Under the pieces are notes generated by a model that was not told where the DNA came from, did not search any database, and worked only from the letters and a program-made list of their open reading frames with translations. A stretch of DNA of 64,000 bases from Pokkaliibacter sp046614695 (lineage in GTDB: Bacteria > Pseudomonadota > Gammaproteobacteria > Pseudomonadales > Balneatricaceae), in the NCBI RefSeq assembly GCF_046614695.1, contig NZ_JBKKHQ010000014.1:124001-188000 (forward strand). Reading direction: 5' to 3'. The translations under genes were made by a program, and so were the position numbers. Of this stretch, positions 17,801-25,900 are shown piece by piece (positions within the stretch are counted from its first letter, which is position 1; every line of letters starts with the position of its first letter).

Positions 17801-20740
17801 ACTGGTCTTGTCGGCATCGGCGCGGCTCCAGACATCCACAGGCATCCGCATCACGGTGCCCTTGTCGGTGAGGCCAATCAGGTTTTTGCGGCGATCAAAA
17901 TAAATGCTGCTGAGAGTCTCGCCTTCAGGCAGGCCTGTGTTGGTCAGCTGTAAAGGCTGGTGCTTGGGGGTATGGTGAGCGCGGGAATGGTTGAAAACCG
18001 TGGCCTGTCCCTGCTCATCCAGTGCGATGTAATGGTGGGAATGGATGACCGCTGCGCTGACGTATTTGTCCTGCGCGGTGCCGCCCAGCAACTGGCCGCT
18101 TATGCCAGGCTGATTGCGCTGGATGCCGAGGTTATAGATGTTCGCGCCCATCACCTGTTTATCACTGGCGCTGGTGAAGGCGAGGCGTCTTACCTGGCCA
18201 TCGGCCACCACGTAACTGTTGCCATCCAGACCGCGGCTAACGTTCCTGATGGTGTGAGCGCCCGGCATTTCCTGCCAGGTTTTAGTGAGCGCATCGCGGT
18301 ATTGCAGGCGACCGCCCTGGGTTTTCATGCTACCGAAACGATCAAGATGCACGCTGGCGCTCTCGCCCGGTTCAGTGCGAATGCCGTTTTTATTGGAGAA
18401 GGACAGGGTGTCCGACAAATTCCAGCTTGGGCTCAATTCGCCGCGGCCTTGTTCGAGGCAGCTGTGCAACTGGCCGCTTCGGCCCTGCACAATGGCGTTC
18501 AGGTTTCCGCGACTGTTGGTAAAGAAACCTTTGATGGGGTGTTCATCACCATACTCTTCCAGCTCGGTGGCATGATGACGAAGGGGAATGGAGCCCTTGG
18601 CATTGGGATTCATCTCATTGCTCAGAGAAACGCTGTACAGCTCGCCATGGCTATCCGCGATATAGAGATTGTCACCACTGACGGCCACGTGAGCCGGGCG
18701 GCCGGGTTCGATGCTTTGGCTTGGGTCTTTCGCCACATAAGCATTCAGATGAAAGCGGAAGCTGCGCTGACTCATGGAGCCATCACCGTTGGGCGTCATC
18801 AGGCTGACCTGATGCCCCTGCTGTTCATCCAGTACCAGGGCTGCAATCCGGCCGTTGGCATCGCGGTGGTGAGAGTGAATGGGTTTGTCTGATTCAAACA
18901 ACACCTTCTGCTCTGCCGAAAGATCACGCAGCTGGAAGTGCGAATCGCTTAGCGCTGTCTGTGCCGTGATATGGCCGCCACTGCTTTGTAATTGTGACCA
19001 GGGGAGGGCTGCTGGTCGTGCGACCGGGTTCCAGCTCAGGGTTTTGCCATTGAAGCGCAGCAGCTGGTTGTCGTGCATGCGAAAGCTGTTATCGCCACTG
19101 TCCTGAAAGATGCCGTTAATCAGTCCGTGATGGTGCCGGTCCGGCAGATCCACCTGCGCCTGAACCTGCACCACGCTGCGCGGCAGGCTGGTGTGCATGG
19201 CAATCAGGCCGGTGTCGTTACTGCTCAGGTAATGGGAAAAACCCGCCGTGTCTTTCAGGTAGGCGCGGCTACCGTAGGGCGTGTCGCCGTGACCAATCTG
19301 TTTAACTTCGGTGAACTGGCGGCCGTGGGCGCCGAGGGTCTTGGAGAGAATTTCCTTCATCTCCGGTGAGGTTCTGGATTGAAATTCCAGCGTCCCGTTG
19401 TCTTTCACGGCAAGCTGGAATTGCAGCCCCTGGCCCTCCATCGGGGTTTCAGGTTCAGGCGCTTTGATGCCTCGTTTACGAAGCTTGTTGATGGGGTCGC
19501 CATTGCTGTGATGGGTCGCCCAGTGCTGCGCGCGTTTGAAAGGGTTGGTGCGTTTGGTTTTGGTTGTTGGCGCATCGTCGGATGCCGATGTCTGACTGCT
19601 GGCGGAGCTGTCTGTGTTCTGTGTGTATTCCGTCCCGGCCGAACTGTTTGAGCTTTGAGAGCTGTGTGTCTGATCTGAGCGGTTTGTTGTGGCAGGCGTC
19701 AGTGCCGGGGAGTGAAGCTCAGAATCGAAGGCATCATGGTTATTCAGCATGTCATCCAGTTTTGCCTGCAGTTCCTGCAGCGGTGTCAGCTGCGTGCCAG
19801 GCGTGTCCGGTTCTCGCCCCCTCTGGCTGGCGCCGTCCAGGGTTTCCCCGGGCTGATCCTGAGTGTAAACATCCAGCAGTGAGTCCCAGTAGCCGCGGCT
19901 TTGCTGGTGTTGCAGGCTGGCGCCGTCGTCGACGGAAGCGTTGTCCGTTGGATGGCGGCTTTCTGCGCTGTTGCGACTGTCGCTGTACTCGCTGCTGGCA
20001 TCATAGTCGCTTTCAGGCTGAGGCTGGCGAAAGCGAGAGGATGGTGGCTGGATGCGTTCATCCACCGAGTTATGGCGGTCAGTGTCGGTCGGGGCGTAGA
20101 GGTTGCCAGCATCAAAGGCGGAGTGGGTCGCTGTGTCTGAGGCGGGGGGAATGATGGAGGAGTGCTCGCTGGCCGAGTCCCTCAGGCTGAGTTCAAGGGA
20201 TGACAGCGCGCCCTGGGTTAAAGGCGTGTGAGTGTTCAGTGCCGGGTTGCGAACGCTGAGGTTCGGCGCGCGGTGGTAATCCTCAGGCGCGGCATTATCA
20301 GCGAAAGGACGCGGTTCCACACGGGGCTGGGGGCGGCGCTCCTGACTTGGCATGGGAGACAGCTCAGGACGCTGGTTTTCGTTAAAAGGCGTGCCGGGTC
20401 GGGCGGGCGCCGCCTGGTTCATGCGCTGGGCATCCAGTTGGCTGGGTGTTTCAAAGCGCCCGGATGGCTGTTTGGCACTTTTGAGCTTGGCTAAAGGGTT
20501 GCTCAGGCTCTCCCGCATTTTGGTGAAGCTGCTAAAACGATGGCGGTGAGAGCCCTTGCCGGGTTGTTGATTGACGTCCGGGTGTTGCGGATTCTGGGAA
20601 TTGAGCGCGGCAACGGCATCGCTGCGGCTGGCGGATTGAGTGTGCTGACGAAAGCGGGAGCTGTGCGAATTCTGGGGTGTTGAGGTGTCAAGAGAAGTCA
20701 CGCCCTGAGAGGGGCGCAGGCGGTCAAAAATATGCGGCAC
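14804..20740 (-). CDS. AvrE/DspE-family type III effector-like giant protein (paralogue C)
   Basis: At 1978 residues this is the longest of the four. The start is GTG 20740, nine bases after AAAAGG. The extra length is in the disordered N-terminal part, about 400 residues rich in Ser, Asp, Pro and Gln, with SASRSDAV at residue 36 and a motif NHDAFDSELHSPALTP shared with B. Next come NPFKRAQHWATHHSNG near 400, a probable beta-propeller with HSCLE near 756, RERLRAHYFRM near 1083, DDHGVAMTSRSALDA near 1374, and an AvrE/DspE-like C-terminus (QLGEVKYSTTYTNLRKL; DPNNLRIRDIKVM). It has the best-matching hrp box of the set. Family members act inside host cells after type III secretion; that role is inferred here. 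A and B are its nearest relatives, suggesting tandem duplication. Confidence 0.9.
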   Translation of the reverse strand: MPHIFDRLRPSQGVTSLDTSTPQNSHSSRFRQHTQSASRSDAVAALNSQNPQHPDVNQQPGKGSHRHRFSSFTKMRESLSNPLAKLKSAKQPSGRFETPSQLDAQRMNQAAPARPGTPFNENQRPELSPMPSQERRPQPRVEPRPFADNAAPEDYHRAPNLSVRNPALNTHTPLTQGALSSLELSLRDSASEHSSIIPPASDTATHSAFDAGNLYAPTDTDRHNSVDERIQPPSSRFRQPQPESDYDASSEYSDSRNSAESRHPTDNASVDDGASLQHQQSRGYWDSLLDVYTQDQPGETLDGASQRGREPDTPGTQLTPLQELQAKLDDMLNNHDAFDSELHSPALTPATTNRSDQTHSSQSSNSSAGTEYTQNTDSSASSQTSASDDAPTTKTKRTNPFKRAQHWATHHSNGDPINKLRKRGIKAPEPETPMEGQGLQFQLAVKDNGTLEFQSRTSPEMKEILSKTLGAHGRQFTEVKQIGHGDTPYGSRAYLKDTAGFSHYLSSNDTGLIAMHTSLPRSVVQVQAQVDLPDRHHHGLINGIFQDSGDNSFRMHDNQLLRFNGKTLSWNPVARPAALPWSQLQSSGGHITAQTALSDSHFQLRDLSAEQKVLFESDKPIHSHHRDANGRIAALVLDEQQGHQVSLMTPNGDGSMSQRSFRFHLNAYVAKDPSQSIEPGRPAHVAVSGDNLYIADSHGELYSVSLSNEMNPNAKGSIPLRHHATELEEYGDEHPIKGFFTNSRGNLNAIVQGRSGQLHSCLEQGRGELSPSWNLSDTLSFSNKNGIRTEPGESASVHLDRFGSMKTQGGRLQYRDALTKTWQEMPGAHTIRNVSRGLDGNSYVVADGQVRRLAFTSASDKQVMGANIYNLGIQRNQPGISGQLLGGTAQDKYVSAAVIHSHHYIALDEQGQATVFNHSRAHHTPKHQPLQLTNTGLPEGETLSSIYFDRRKNLIGLTDKGTVMRMPVDVWSRADADKTSQWQPLAAPGSTNTAEAGQPAHISTQNQQQLTLNQNGQSWNLNTDGSWQEGNAASPPDVSASTPFDTKFQRLADAQKSKRIMGREVTLKAGALGFSNIEKKQNIQSGFRERLRAHYFRMDMQTPRPVKISAQAIQHQYKGRDGLADVYDSMHDLYTALHTRNSQHGAPRQPLDQRLHRLRNPNPAENLASLGEDGQRLLDDIKSFRDELDRSTYHALSLVAAKANLVDQHGVLKPKPKAKHQNTGVQAHDHDLTQELKAVWDRNGMQSTNSEAARFLKALDERGVRLTHTRDEVGSRRRDTKDEASMTKARLVLNTTVLDQLDTILTRLEDHSLGNEPINEASLTRIRQDFLNLRENDYRNHPVRAFSDMGHGNLKDLENNYDTAKGFIKAFTKDDHGVAMTSRSALDATDKAELKAAMTEVIQSLREGDSVSFGRAYEGGVNTLYNPVTQLAIFTSVMAGATSGVSRSLTFMRDEGDLYVTMGKNKAQGISLGGFFGQNVLPIMSGVEVNNPAFSTAFNTDVGGGQLAGFDLRAGFVASNVFGHTSRSGLEFGIAENDIESFVNGLVDGTATPEDLMQQGVDFANKHGRTLSYSFDMNGRFGVRAGSDTTPRTSNPFNRIRGEAGITLGANIAHYARTVDEDLAEGGKRDITGTKYGLFNSANASAGLWLQTYLSVNATEDGNHQLQDYGAFNGVEGRVTFEDSRTKQVDVQVKQPGPLPHDAVSKLITELESHFTDQETLRRLEEIRNLESQDFNERPDANELDLMKLARLETYFTSRLDPKLDQREAINDLIAMGNRAQAHKNQTCQLGEVKYSTTYTNLRKLNKESLTQVLLSHLSPGKATTAAKQLEEFATQDPKLNALIEGLRKTPNAIGKVTMELKPNIRLAAERYMANREFSGADVAKLVQDPNNLRIRDIKVMESGKLTETFTPLQVIAGGSSVSAVSMDKMVGQIYFNYPSDNSDSPRSFSILGEAAQGDDSTREAAASLAAQHGQELE

Positions 20741-20781
20741 TGCTCACATCCTTTTTTGAAAATCATTGCAGCCCTAACGAA

Positions 20782-20795
20782 TTTCCTCCTTCCTT
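20782..20795 (-). promoter_or_regulatory. Conserved GGA-rich leader element (paralogue C)
   Basis: On the minus strand the leader reads AAGGAAGGAGGAAA, about 42-55 bases before the GTG start. Paralogue B has ATGGAAGGCGGAG at the corresponding place (14341-14353), and A has CATGGAAG near 8201. Clustered GGA motifs plus one overlapping the ribosome site are the pattern bound by CsrA/RsmA, so translational control is possible. This is inference only. Confidence 0.3.
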
Positions 20796-20834
20796 GGGGT
20801 TTCGCTAAGGCTCTGAAAAACAAACGGAATTAAC

Positions 20835-20862
20835 TAGGTGACGTTTTTTGTCAGTTAGTTCC
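20835..20862 (-). promoter_or_regulatory. Putative hrp box (HrpL-type promoter) of paralogue C
   Basis: On the minus strand: GGAACT, 15 bases, TCACCTA. Against GGAACC-N15/16-CCACNNA this mismatches at the last -35 base and at the first -10 base only. It ends 94 bases before the GTG start. It is the strongest of the boxes in the window. Confidence 0.72.
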
Positions 20863-20926
20863 CTAAAGAAATATAGGTGCTGTCCCTACGAATTCCAAAC
20901 TTTGTTTTTCATCATGATTTTCAATG

Positions 20927-22054
20927 TCAGCGTAGGCTTGCTGGTCGTTTGCCCACCTTGACCTGAATGTCAGTTTCGTTTTGTCCTCTAAGTATATGGA
21001 GCATCACTTTCGTATCCGGCTTCATTTGGGAAATCTGATACAGCGAATAGTTGTTGCCCATAACTGCTTTGTTGTCGATACGTGTGATGATGTCGCCAAC
21101 CCGTAATCCGGCCTGTTCGGCTGGCCCGTCCTGATACAGGGAAGTCACCAGAAGTGCATCGGAGGAAGCGTTATCCTTGCTCTGGGTTTTAAGCTCCTGG
21201 GTTTCGACACCCAGCCAGCCGCGGATCACCTCGCCGTACTGGACCAGGTCCTTGACCACCTGATTCACCATATTGGCCGGAATCGCAAAACCAATGCCCT
21301 GATAGCCGCCGGATTTGGAAAAAATCGCGGTGTTGATGCCGAGTAATCGCCCCTGAGTATCAACCAGCGCACCGCCCGAGTTGCCGGGATTAATGGCAGC
21401 ATCCGTCTGAATAAAGCGCTCGAAGGCACTCAGGCCAAGCTGAGCGCGGCCTTTAGCACTGATGATACCCATGGTGACGGTCTGGCCGACACCAAAAGGA
21501 TTGCCAATCGCCAGCACCACATCGCCGATGCGGGCGGTTGAGTCATCGGTGGTTTTGATCACCGGCAGGTTGGGCAGATCAATCTTTAACAGGGCGAGGT
21601 CGGCATCCTGGTCACTGCCTATCACCTTGGCATCGGCTTCGCGGCCATCGCGCAGGGCCACCTTGATCTCATCGGCGTTATTGATCACATGGTGATTGGT
21701 GACGACGTAGCCTTTGCTGTCGATGATGACGCCTGAGCCCAGACTGGACTGAATGCGATCCCGCGTTGGTGAGTCCGGCAGGTTAAAGAAGCGGCGGAAC
21801 AGCGGATCGTTGAGTAGCGGGTGAACCGGAACTTTCTGATAGGTACGGGTGTAAATGTTAACGACCGCAGGCGCGGCCTGTTCAACCGCATCGGCATAAC
21901 TGGCTGGCCCCTGTGCCGGAATGGCACTGACGGCAGGCGCCTGGGTGGGAGCTTCAGTAGGGCGGTGCCAGGCCAGAAGCGCAGCGCCCACAGCAACCCC
22001 GGTAATGGCTGGCCAAAGAAAGCTTCGGCAGGTGCTAAGCCATGAGGTTTTCAT
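20927..22054 (-). CDS. degS: DegS/AlgW-type periplasmic serine protease with one PDZ domain
   Basis: A membrane-anchored HtrA-family protease of 375 residues. Known relatives (DegS in E. coli, AlgW in Pseudomonas) sense misfolded outer-membrane proteins and cleave the anti-sigma factor RseA/MucA. Visible features: one N-terminal membrane segment (about 12-28), a trypsin-like domain with the triad H122 (TNHHVI), D152 (DADLALLKI) and S226 (NPGNSGGAL), and a single C-terminal PDZ domain (about 280-370). The start ATG 22054 has AGGAGG eight bases upstream. It is divergent from the Nif3-family gene across 67 bases. In Pseudomonas this gene follows hisC near murA-hisG-hisD; here three effector genes intervene. 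Either symbol, degS or algW, would fit. Confidence 0.94.
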   Translation of the reverse strand: MKTSWLSTCRSFLWPAITGVAVGAALLAWHRPTEAPTQAPAVSAIPAQGPASYADAVEQAAPAVVNIYTRTYQKVPVHPLLNDPLFRRFFNLPDSPTRDRIQSSLGSGVIIDSKGYVVTNHHVINNADEIKVALRDGREADAKVIGSDQDADLALLKIDLPNLPVIKTTDDSTARIGDVVLAIGNPFGVGQTVTMGIISAKGRAQLGLSAFERFIQTDAAINPGNSGGALVDTQGRLLGINTAIFSKSGGYQGIGFAIPANMVNQVVKDLVQYGEVIRGWLGVETQELKTQSKDNASSDALLVTSLYQDGPAEQAGLRVGDIITRIDNKAVMGNNYSLYQISQMKPDTKVMLHILRGQNETDIQVKVGKRPASLR

Positions 22055-22121
22055 TCACGGGACCTCCTGTTAACGTGCTCGCTAACATAAGACTACCCCT
22101 CGGGGGATTCAAGGAGCACCC

Positions 22122-22889
22122 ATGACGAATCACGTTTCTCTGCACGAAGTAGTCAATGAAGCAAACCGAACCCTGCAGCCGTCAGCGTTTCGTGATTACT
22201 GCCCCAATGGTCTGCAGGTGGAAGGAAAGCCCGAGGTTCGCAGGATTGTCTCGGCCGTGACCGCCAGCCTGGAAACCATTGAGCGCGCCATTGAGCTTAA
22301 TGCCGATGTGCTTTTGGTTCACCACGGCTACTTCTGGAAAGGGGAGGATCCGGTTGTCACCGGAATGAAGCAGCGCCGGCTCAAGGCGCTGCTAACCGCA
22401 GGGGTGAGTTTGCTGGCCTACCACCTGCCCCTCGATGCTCATTCCTCGCTGGGGAATAATGCTGAGCTAGCGCGTTTACTGGGCTGGACGGTCGAGGGTG
22501 GGCTTGATACGGCAGACAAGTTTCCCGTCGGCTTCGTGGGTACGCCCAAGCCGAAAACCACTATTGCGAGCCTGAGCGCTGATATTGAGGCACTGACCGG
22601 TCAGGCGCTATTGCGTGTCGGCCAGGGGCCGCAAGAGATCAAACGGATCGCCTGGTGCACCGGTGCTGCCCAGTCAATGATTCAGAAAGCCTATGATCAG
22701 GGCGTGGACTGTTTTATTAGTGGCGAAATTTCTGAGCCCACCGTGCATGCCGCCAATGAGTTGGGTATCCATTACATTGCTGCGGGTCACCATGCCACTG
22801 AACGCTACGGCGTGCAGGCTCTGGGGGCGCATCTGGCGCAGCAGTTTGGTATCGAGCATCAGTTTGTGGATCTGCCGATTCCAGTGTAA
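22122..22889 (+). CDS. Nif3-like dinuclear metal-centre protein
   Basis: A 255-residue member of the Nif3/YbgI family, a conserved cytosolic protein with a dinuclear metal site whose physiological role is unsettled; automated pipelines often label it GTP cyclohydrolase 1 type 2. Metal ligands visible by family pattern are H67-H68 (LLVHHGY), H101 and D105 (AYHLPLDAH), and H223/H224 with E227 (GHHATERYG). AAGGAG lies six bases before ATG 22122. It sits between degS/algW, divergent from it, and the fourth effector gene, which converges on it. Neighbourhood of a Nif3 gene with algW is also seen in Pseudomonas, so both are backbone genes embedded in the effector cluster. Confidence 0.92.
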   Translation: MTNHVSLHEVVNEANRTLQPSAFRDYCPNGLQVEGKPEVRRIVSAVTASLETIERAIELNADVLLVHHGYFWKGEDPVVTGMKQRRLKALLTAGVSLLAYHLPLDAHSSLGNNAELARLLGWTVEGGLDTADKFPVGFVGTPKPKTTIASLSADIEALTGQALLRVGQGPQEIKRIAWCTGAAQSMIQKAYDQGVDCFISGEISEPTVHAANELGIHYIAAGHHATERYGVQALGAHLAQQFGIEHQFVDLPIPV

Positions 22890-22921
22890 GTGCGGCGATT
22901 CACGCCTGTTTCAACCTGGGT

Positions 22922-22958
22922 AAGCCGCCTCTCGAGGTTGATCGGGAGGCGGCTTTTT
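22922..22958 (+). terminator. Rho-independent terminator of the Nif3-like gene
   Basis: Stem AAGCCGCCTC (22922-22931) with GAGGCGGCTT (22946-22955), 14-base loop, then T5 on the plus strand. The minus strand has no T-run after the stem, so it probably does not end the convergent effector gene efficiently. Confidence 0.88.
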
Positions 22959-22971
22959 GTTGGCGGCGGGC

Positions 22972-25900
22972 TTAGTCCTGAACGCGGAAGTTGCGGCGTT
23001 CAGAAAGATCCTTCGCTGCCGCTTTCAGGTCAGGTTGGTCGATAGCGACTCGCCCACCCAGATTGTACTGGTTGGGCAGCATGTCCAGAGGTGTCAGGTA
23101 ATCCAGTGTGATGCGGGTATCGACGCTGGTCTGGTTGCTGCGGGTAAAGGTGCCGCCAGCGACGACCAGTCCCAGGCGGAATTTCTCATCGATATGCGCC
23201 CCGGTGACGACGCGGATTTCTTTTAGTCGTCGGCAGCCTGGGTCCTTTAGCATGGCAATGATTTCCTTGTCATGAATCGCGTGTTTGCCGGATGCCAGCA
23301 TGCGGTCGATATCGGCCTTAACTTTGGGTTTCAGCTCGTAATTCATGATGACGGCGGCATCGTCCTTATATTTGATGCCATTAAGCAGTTGCTGAAGTCT
23401 GGGATCATAGAGCGTATCAATGTCACGTCGTCCCTGCAGCGTCGTGCTGTCCAGACCGGCGCTTTTGCAGATCTGCTCGACAAATTTCTTGTGGTTAAGG
23501 CGGTTAGTGTTTTTGTCCACCACCGAAAACTTCGTTTGCCCCAGTAAGAAGCCTTTATTGTCGGAAGCGAGTGAAAGATTGTAGAGGTTGTTCAGCTGCA
23601 GCATGACGTTCTTTTGCGCAGGTGTTCCCGAGTGCTGGTACTTCTCAAAGGTACTGAGCAGGTAGTCGAGCCTCTTCGTTGTCAGCTCTCCCTCCGTTTG
23701 CGGCTGCACCTTGAAGCTTTCCTTAGTCTTATGTGCGCCTTCCTCAATTCTCTCTATCGAAGCCTTGTCACTGAAGACTGACTTGAGTGTGTTCAGCATG
23801 TTGGCAAAGGCGTCGTAGGAGATGGTTTCAGGTAATTGGTAATGCAGCGCGGCAGTTTCCGTTTTGGAGAGGTCCAAAACGGTTGAGATGCCGAGGGCAG
23901 TGAGATTGGGGAAAGAGGCGATGCTGGAGGAACCTTTTTCTTCCTTTTTGAGACCCGCGCCGAATGCTGCCTGTCCTTCAACGCTGGCACTCACCTCAAC
24001 TCTGCGTAATAACTGATTTTGATTGGTTTGAGTACGGCGCACTCCGCCTTCTGAGCGGAGTTTGTCTTCAGTGCGGCTGGTAATAGGGCCATCCACCTGG
24101 ATACCCAGCCCGGCATCAAAGCGGGCTTCCACACTGTTTCCCGTCAACTCCGGGCCAATACCAGCGCGCAAGCCAAGGCGCCCTGAGGTATCGAGCGCGG
24201 CAGAAAGCAGGCGGCCCTTGCCGGAGGCGATGTCATCACCCATATCAAGAATGCCAAAGGGCTCAGGTTCGGTTTCGCCCATCAGTTTATTGAGCAGCTC
24301 CGGAATTTTGTCTTCATCGACCGTCATGCGGAACGTCGCGCGGTTGGAACTCGTTGCCGTTCCTGTGGTTGCCATGCTGGCGCGCAATTTTAGCGAGGTC
24401 ATTGCTCCATTAACGTTACCTTGGAGCGCATCGTTTTGGTCCTCCAGATAGCCTAAAAGGTCTTTCCCGATAACGAAGCCGCTGGTCAGGCTCTGAGTCG
24501 CATGGCCATGGATCTGAACGATGATTTTTCCGCCATCCCTTTCAAAAGAGATGCCGCGTGACATGCCGCCGTTAACCCCAAGCAGCGGGTTGATAAAGTC
24601 CGGAGTCGGGAGGCCAAAGCCAACATTGACGCCGCCATCTCTGTTAATAGTAAAGCTGGTTGAGTGATCTTCCGGCAGCGCCAGGATGGAGGCTTGAAGC
24701 TTCTCTTTAAGCGCCACCGTGTTGTCGGCATCGAAGTGCGCTTTCATGGTCAGAGTGAGTTGGCTGCCTTCATCGCGAAGATACTTCTGCAATTTATTGA
24801 TGTTGTGGCAAGTGTTTTCAGCCTGCTTGAAGCTGGCGATGCCAAAGCGCGAGAGCTGGTTAAGTCTGCTGCCTTCAATATCGCTGAAAAGGTTTTGGGC
24901 AATGTCTGCCAGGCTGGGCCGGGCTTCGCCTTCTTCCTCTGCCGCAGGTATTGCCTCGGCATCAACCTCAGGGTTTTCAAGTGCTTTGAGCAAATCGGCG
25001 ATCCTGGTGAAGTTGTTCATGTTCTCCATCAGAGCTGCTTTGGCTAATGCCGAGCGGTCTTTTGTGTCGCGTGTTCGTCCAAGGCCAATCTCATCAACGG
25101 AATGGCCGAGGGTCAGCTGATGTCTCTTGAGTCTTTCCAGAAAGTGCCAGGCAGTGCTGCCTTTGGAGTCAATGCCATGATGCTTGAACAGGTCGCGAAG
25201 CTCATCGACCAGGTCATGGCCTTTTGCATGGTTTCGTCGTGTATGCCAGCTTTCCTGTTTTTGTCTTTTCAGGTTGCCTTCTTTATCAATATAGCCACTG
25301 TCTCCCGCCATGTTCATCAACAGTCGGCGGTTGTCGTTATCAAGGCGATTGGCCATTTCAACCAGCTTTGTTACCAACCGCTCGCGGGCTTGTTTTTGCT
25401 CAGGAGGAAGCTGGCTTGCTGCTGCCATACAGGCCAGCGTGCGATCATTAAAGTTGTAGGGCTCCAGTTCTTTGGCCGCGTGCACATTGGTATGGAATTG
25501 CTCCATTTCTCTTCGGCTTTTGGCATATACCGTGTCTTTAAGGTCTTTTTCTCCATGGTGACGAGCAGCAATAGCCTTGATTCCTGAGTTGAAGTGCTGC
25601 GGAAATCTTAAATTTTCCTGCATCCGGCTGAGTTGATTGCTGTGAGGCTTACGATCCCATTGGTTATCTGACAGACCTATCTTGGTGACAATGGTATTGA
25701 AATATTTTGAGCCGAATCGGTGTGACAGGCTCTTGTCGCGAACATCGGTAAAATGAGTCTCAAATGCATTGTTGCTTTTAGCATCTAAGGTGAGAGGTGT
25801 GCTGGCATGAGTTCCCGTTGCTGCATTGGATGGCTGCAATGCGCCTTCAGGGTCGCCCTGGGCTTCCCCGGTGCTGGCGGGTTGACTGCCTTCAGAAGAG

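Noticed and set aside
20740..20785. Short upstream open frame (ATG near 20769) in the leader of paralogue C as a leader peptide
   Set aside because: Its GGAGG is too far upstream (about 17 bases), and the frame is not kept in the leader of B.
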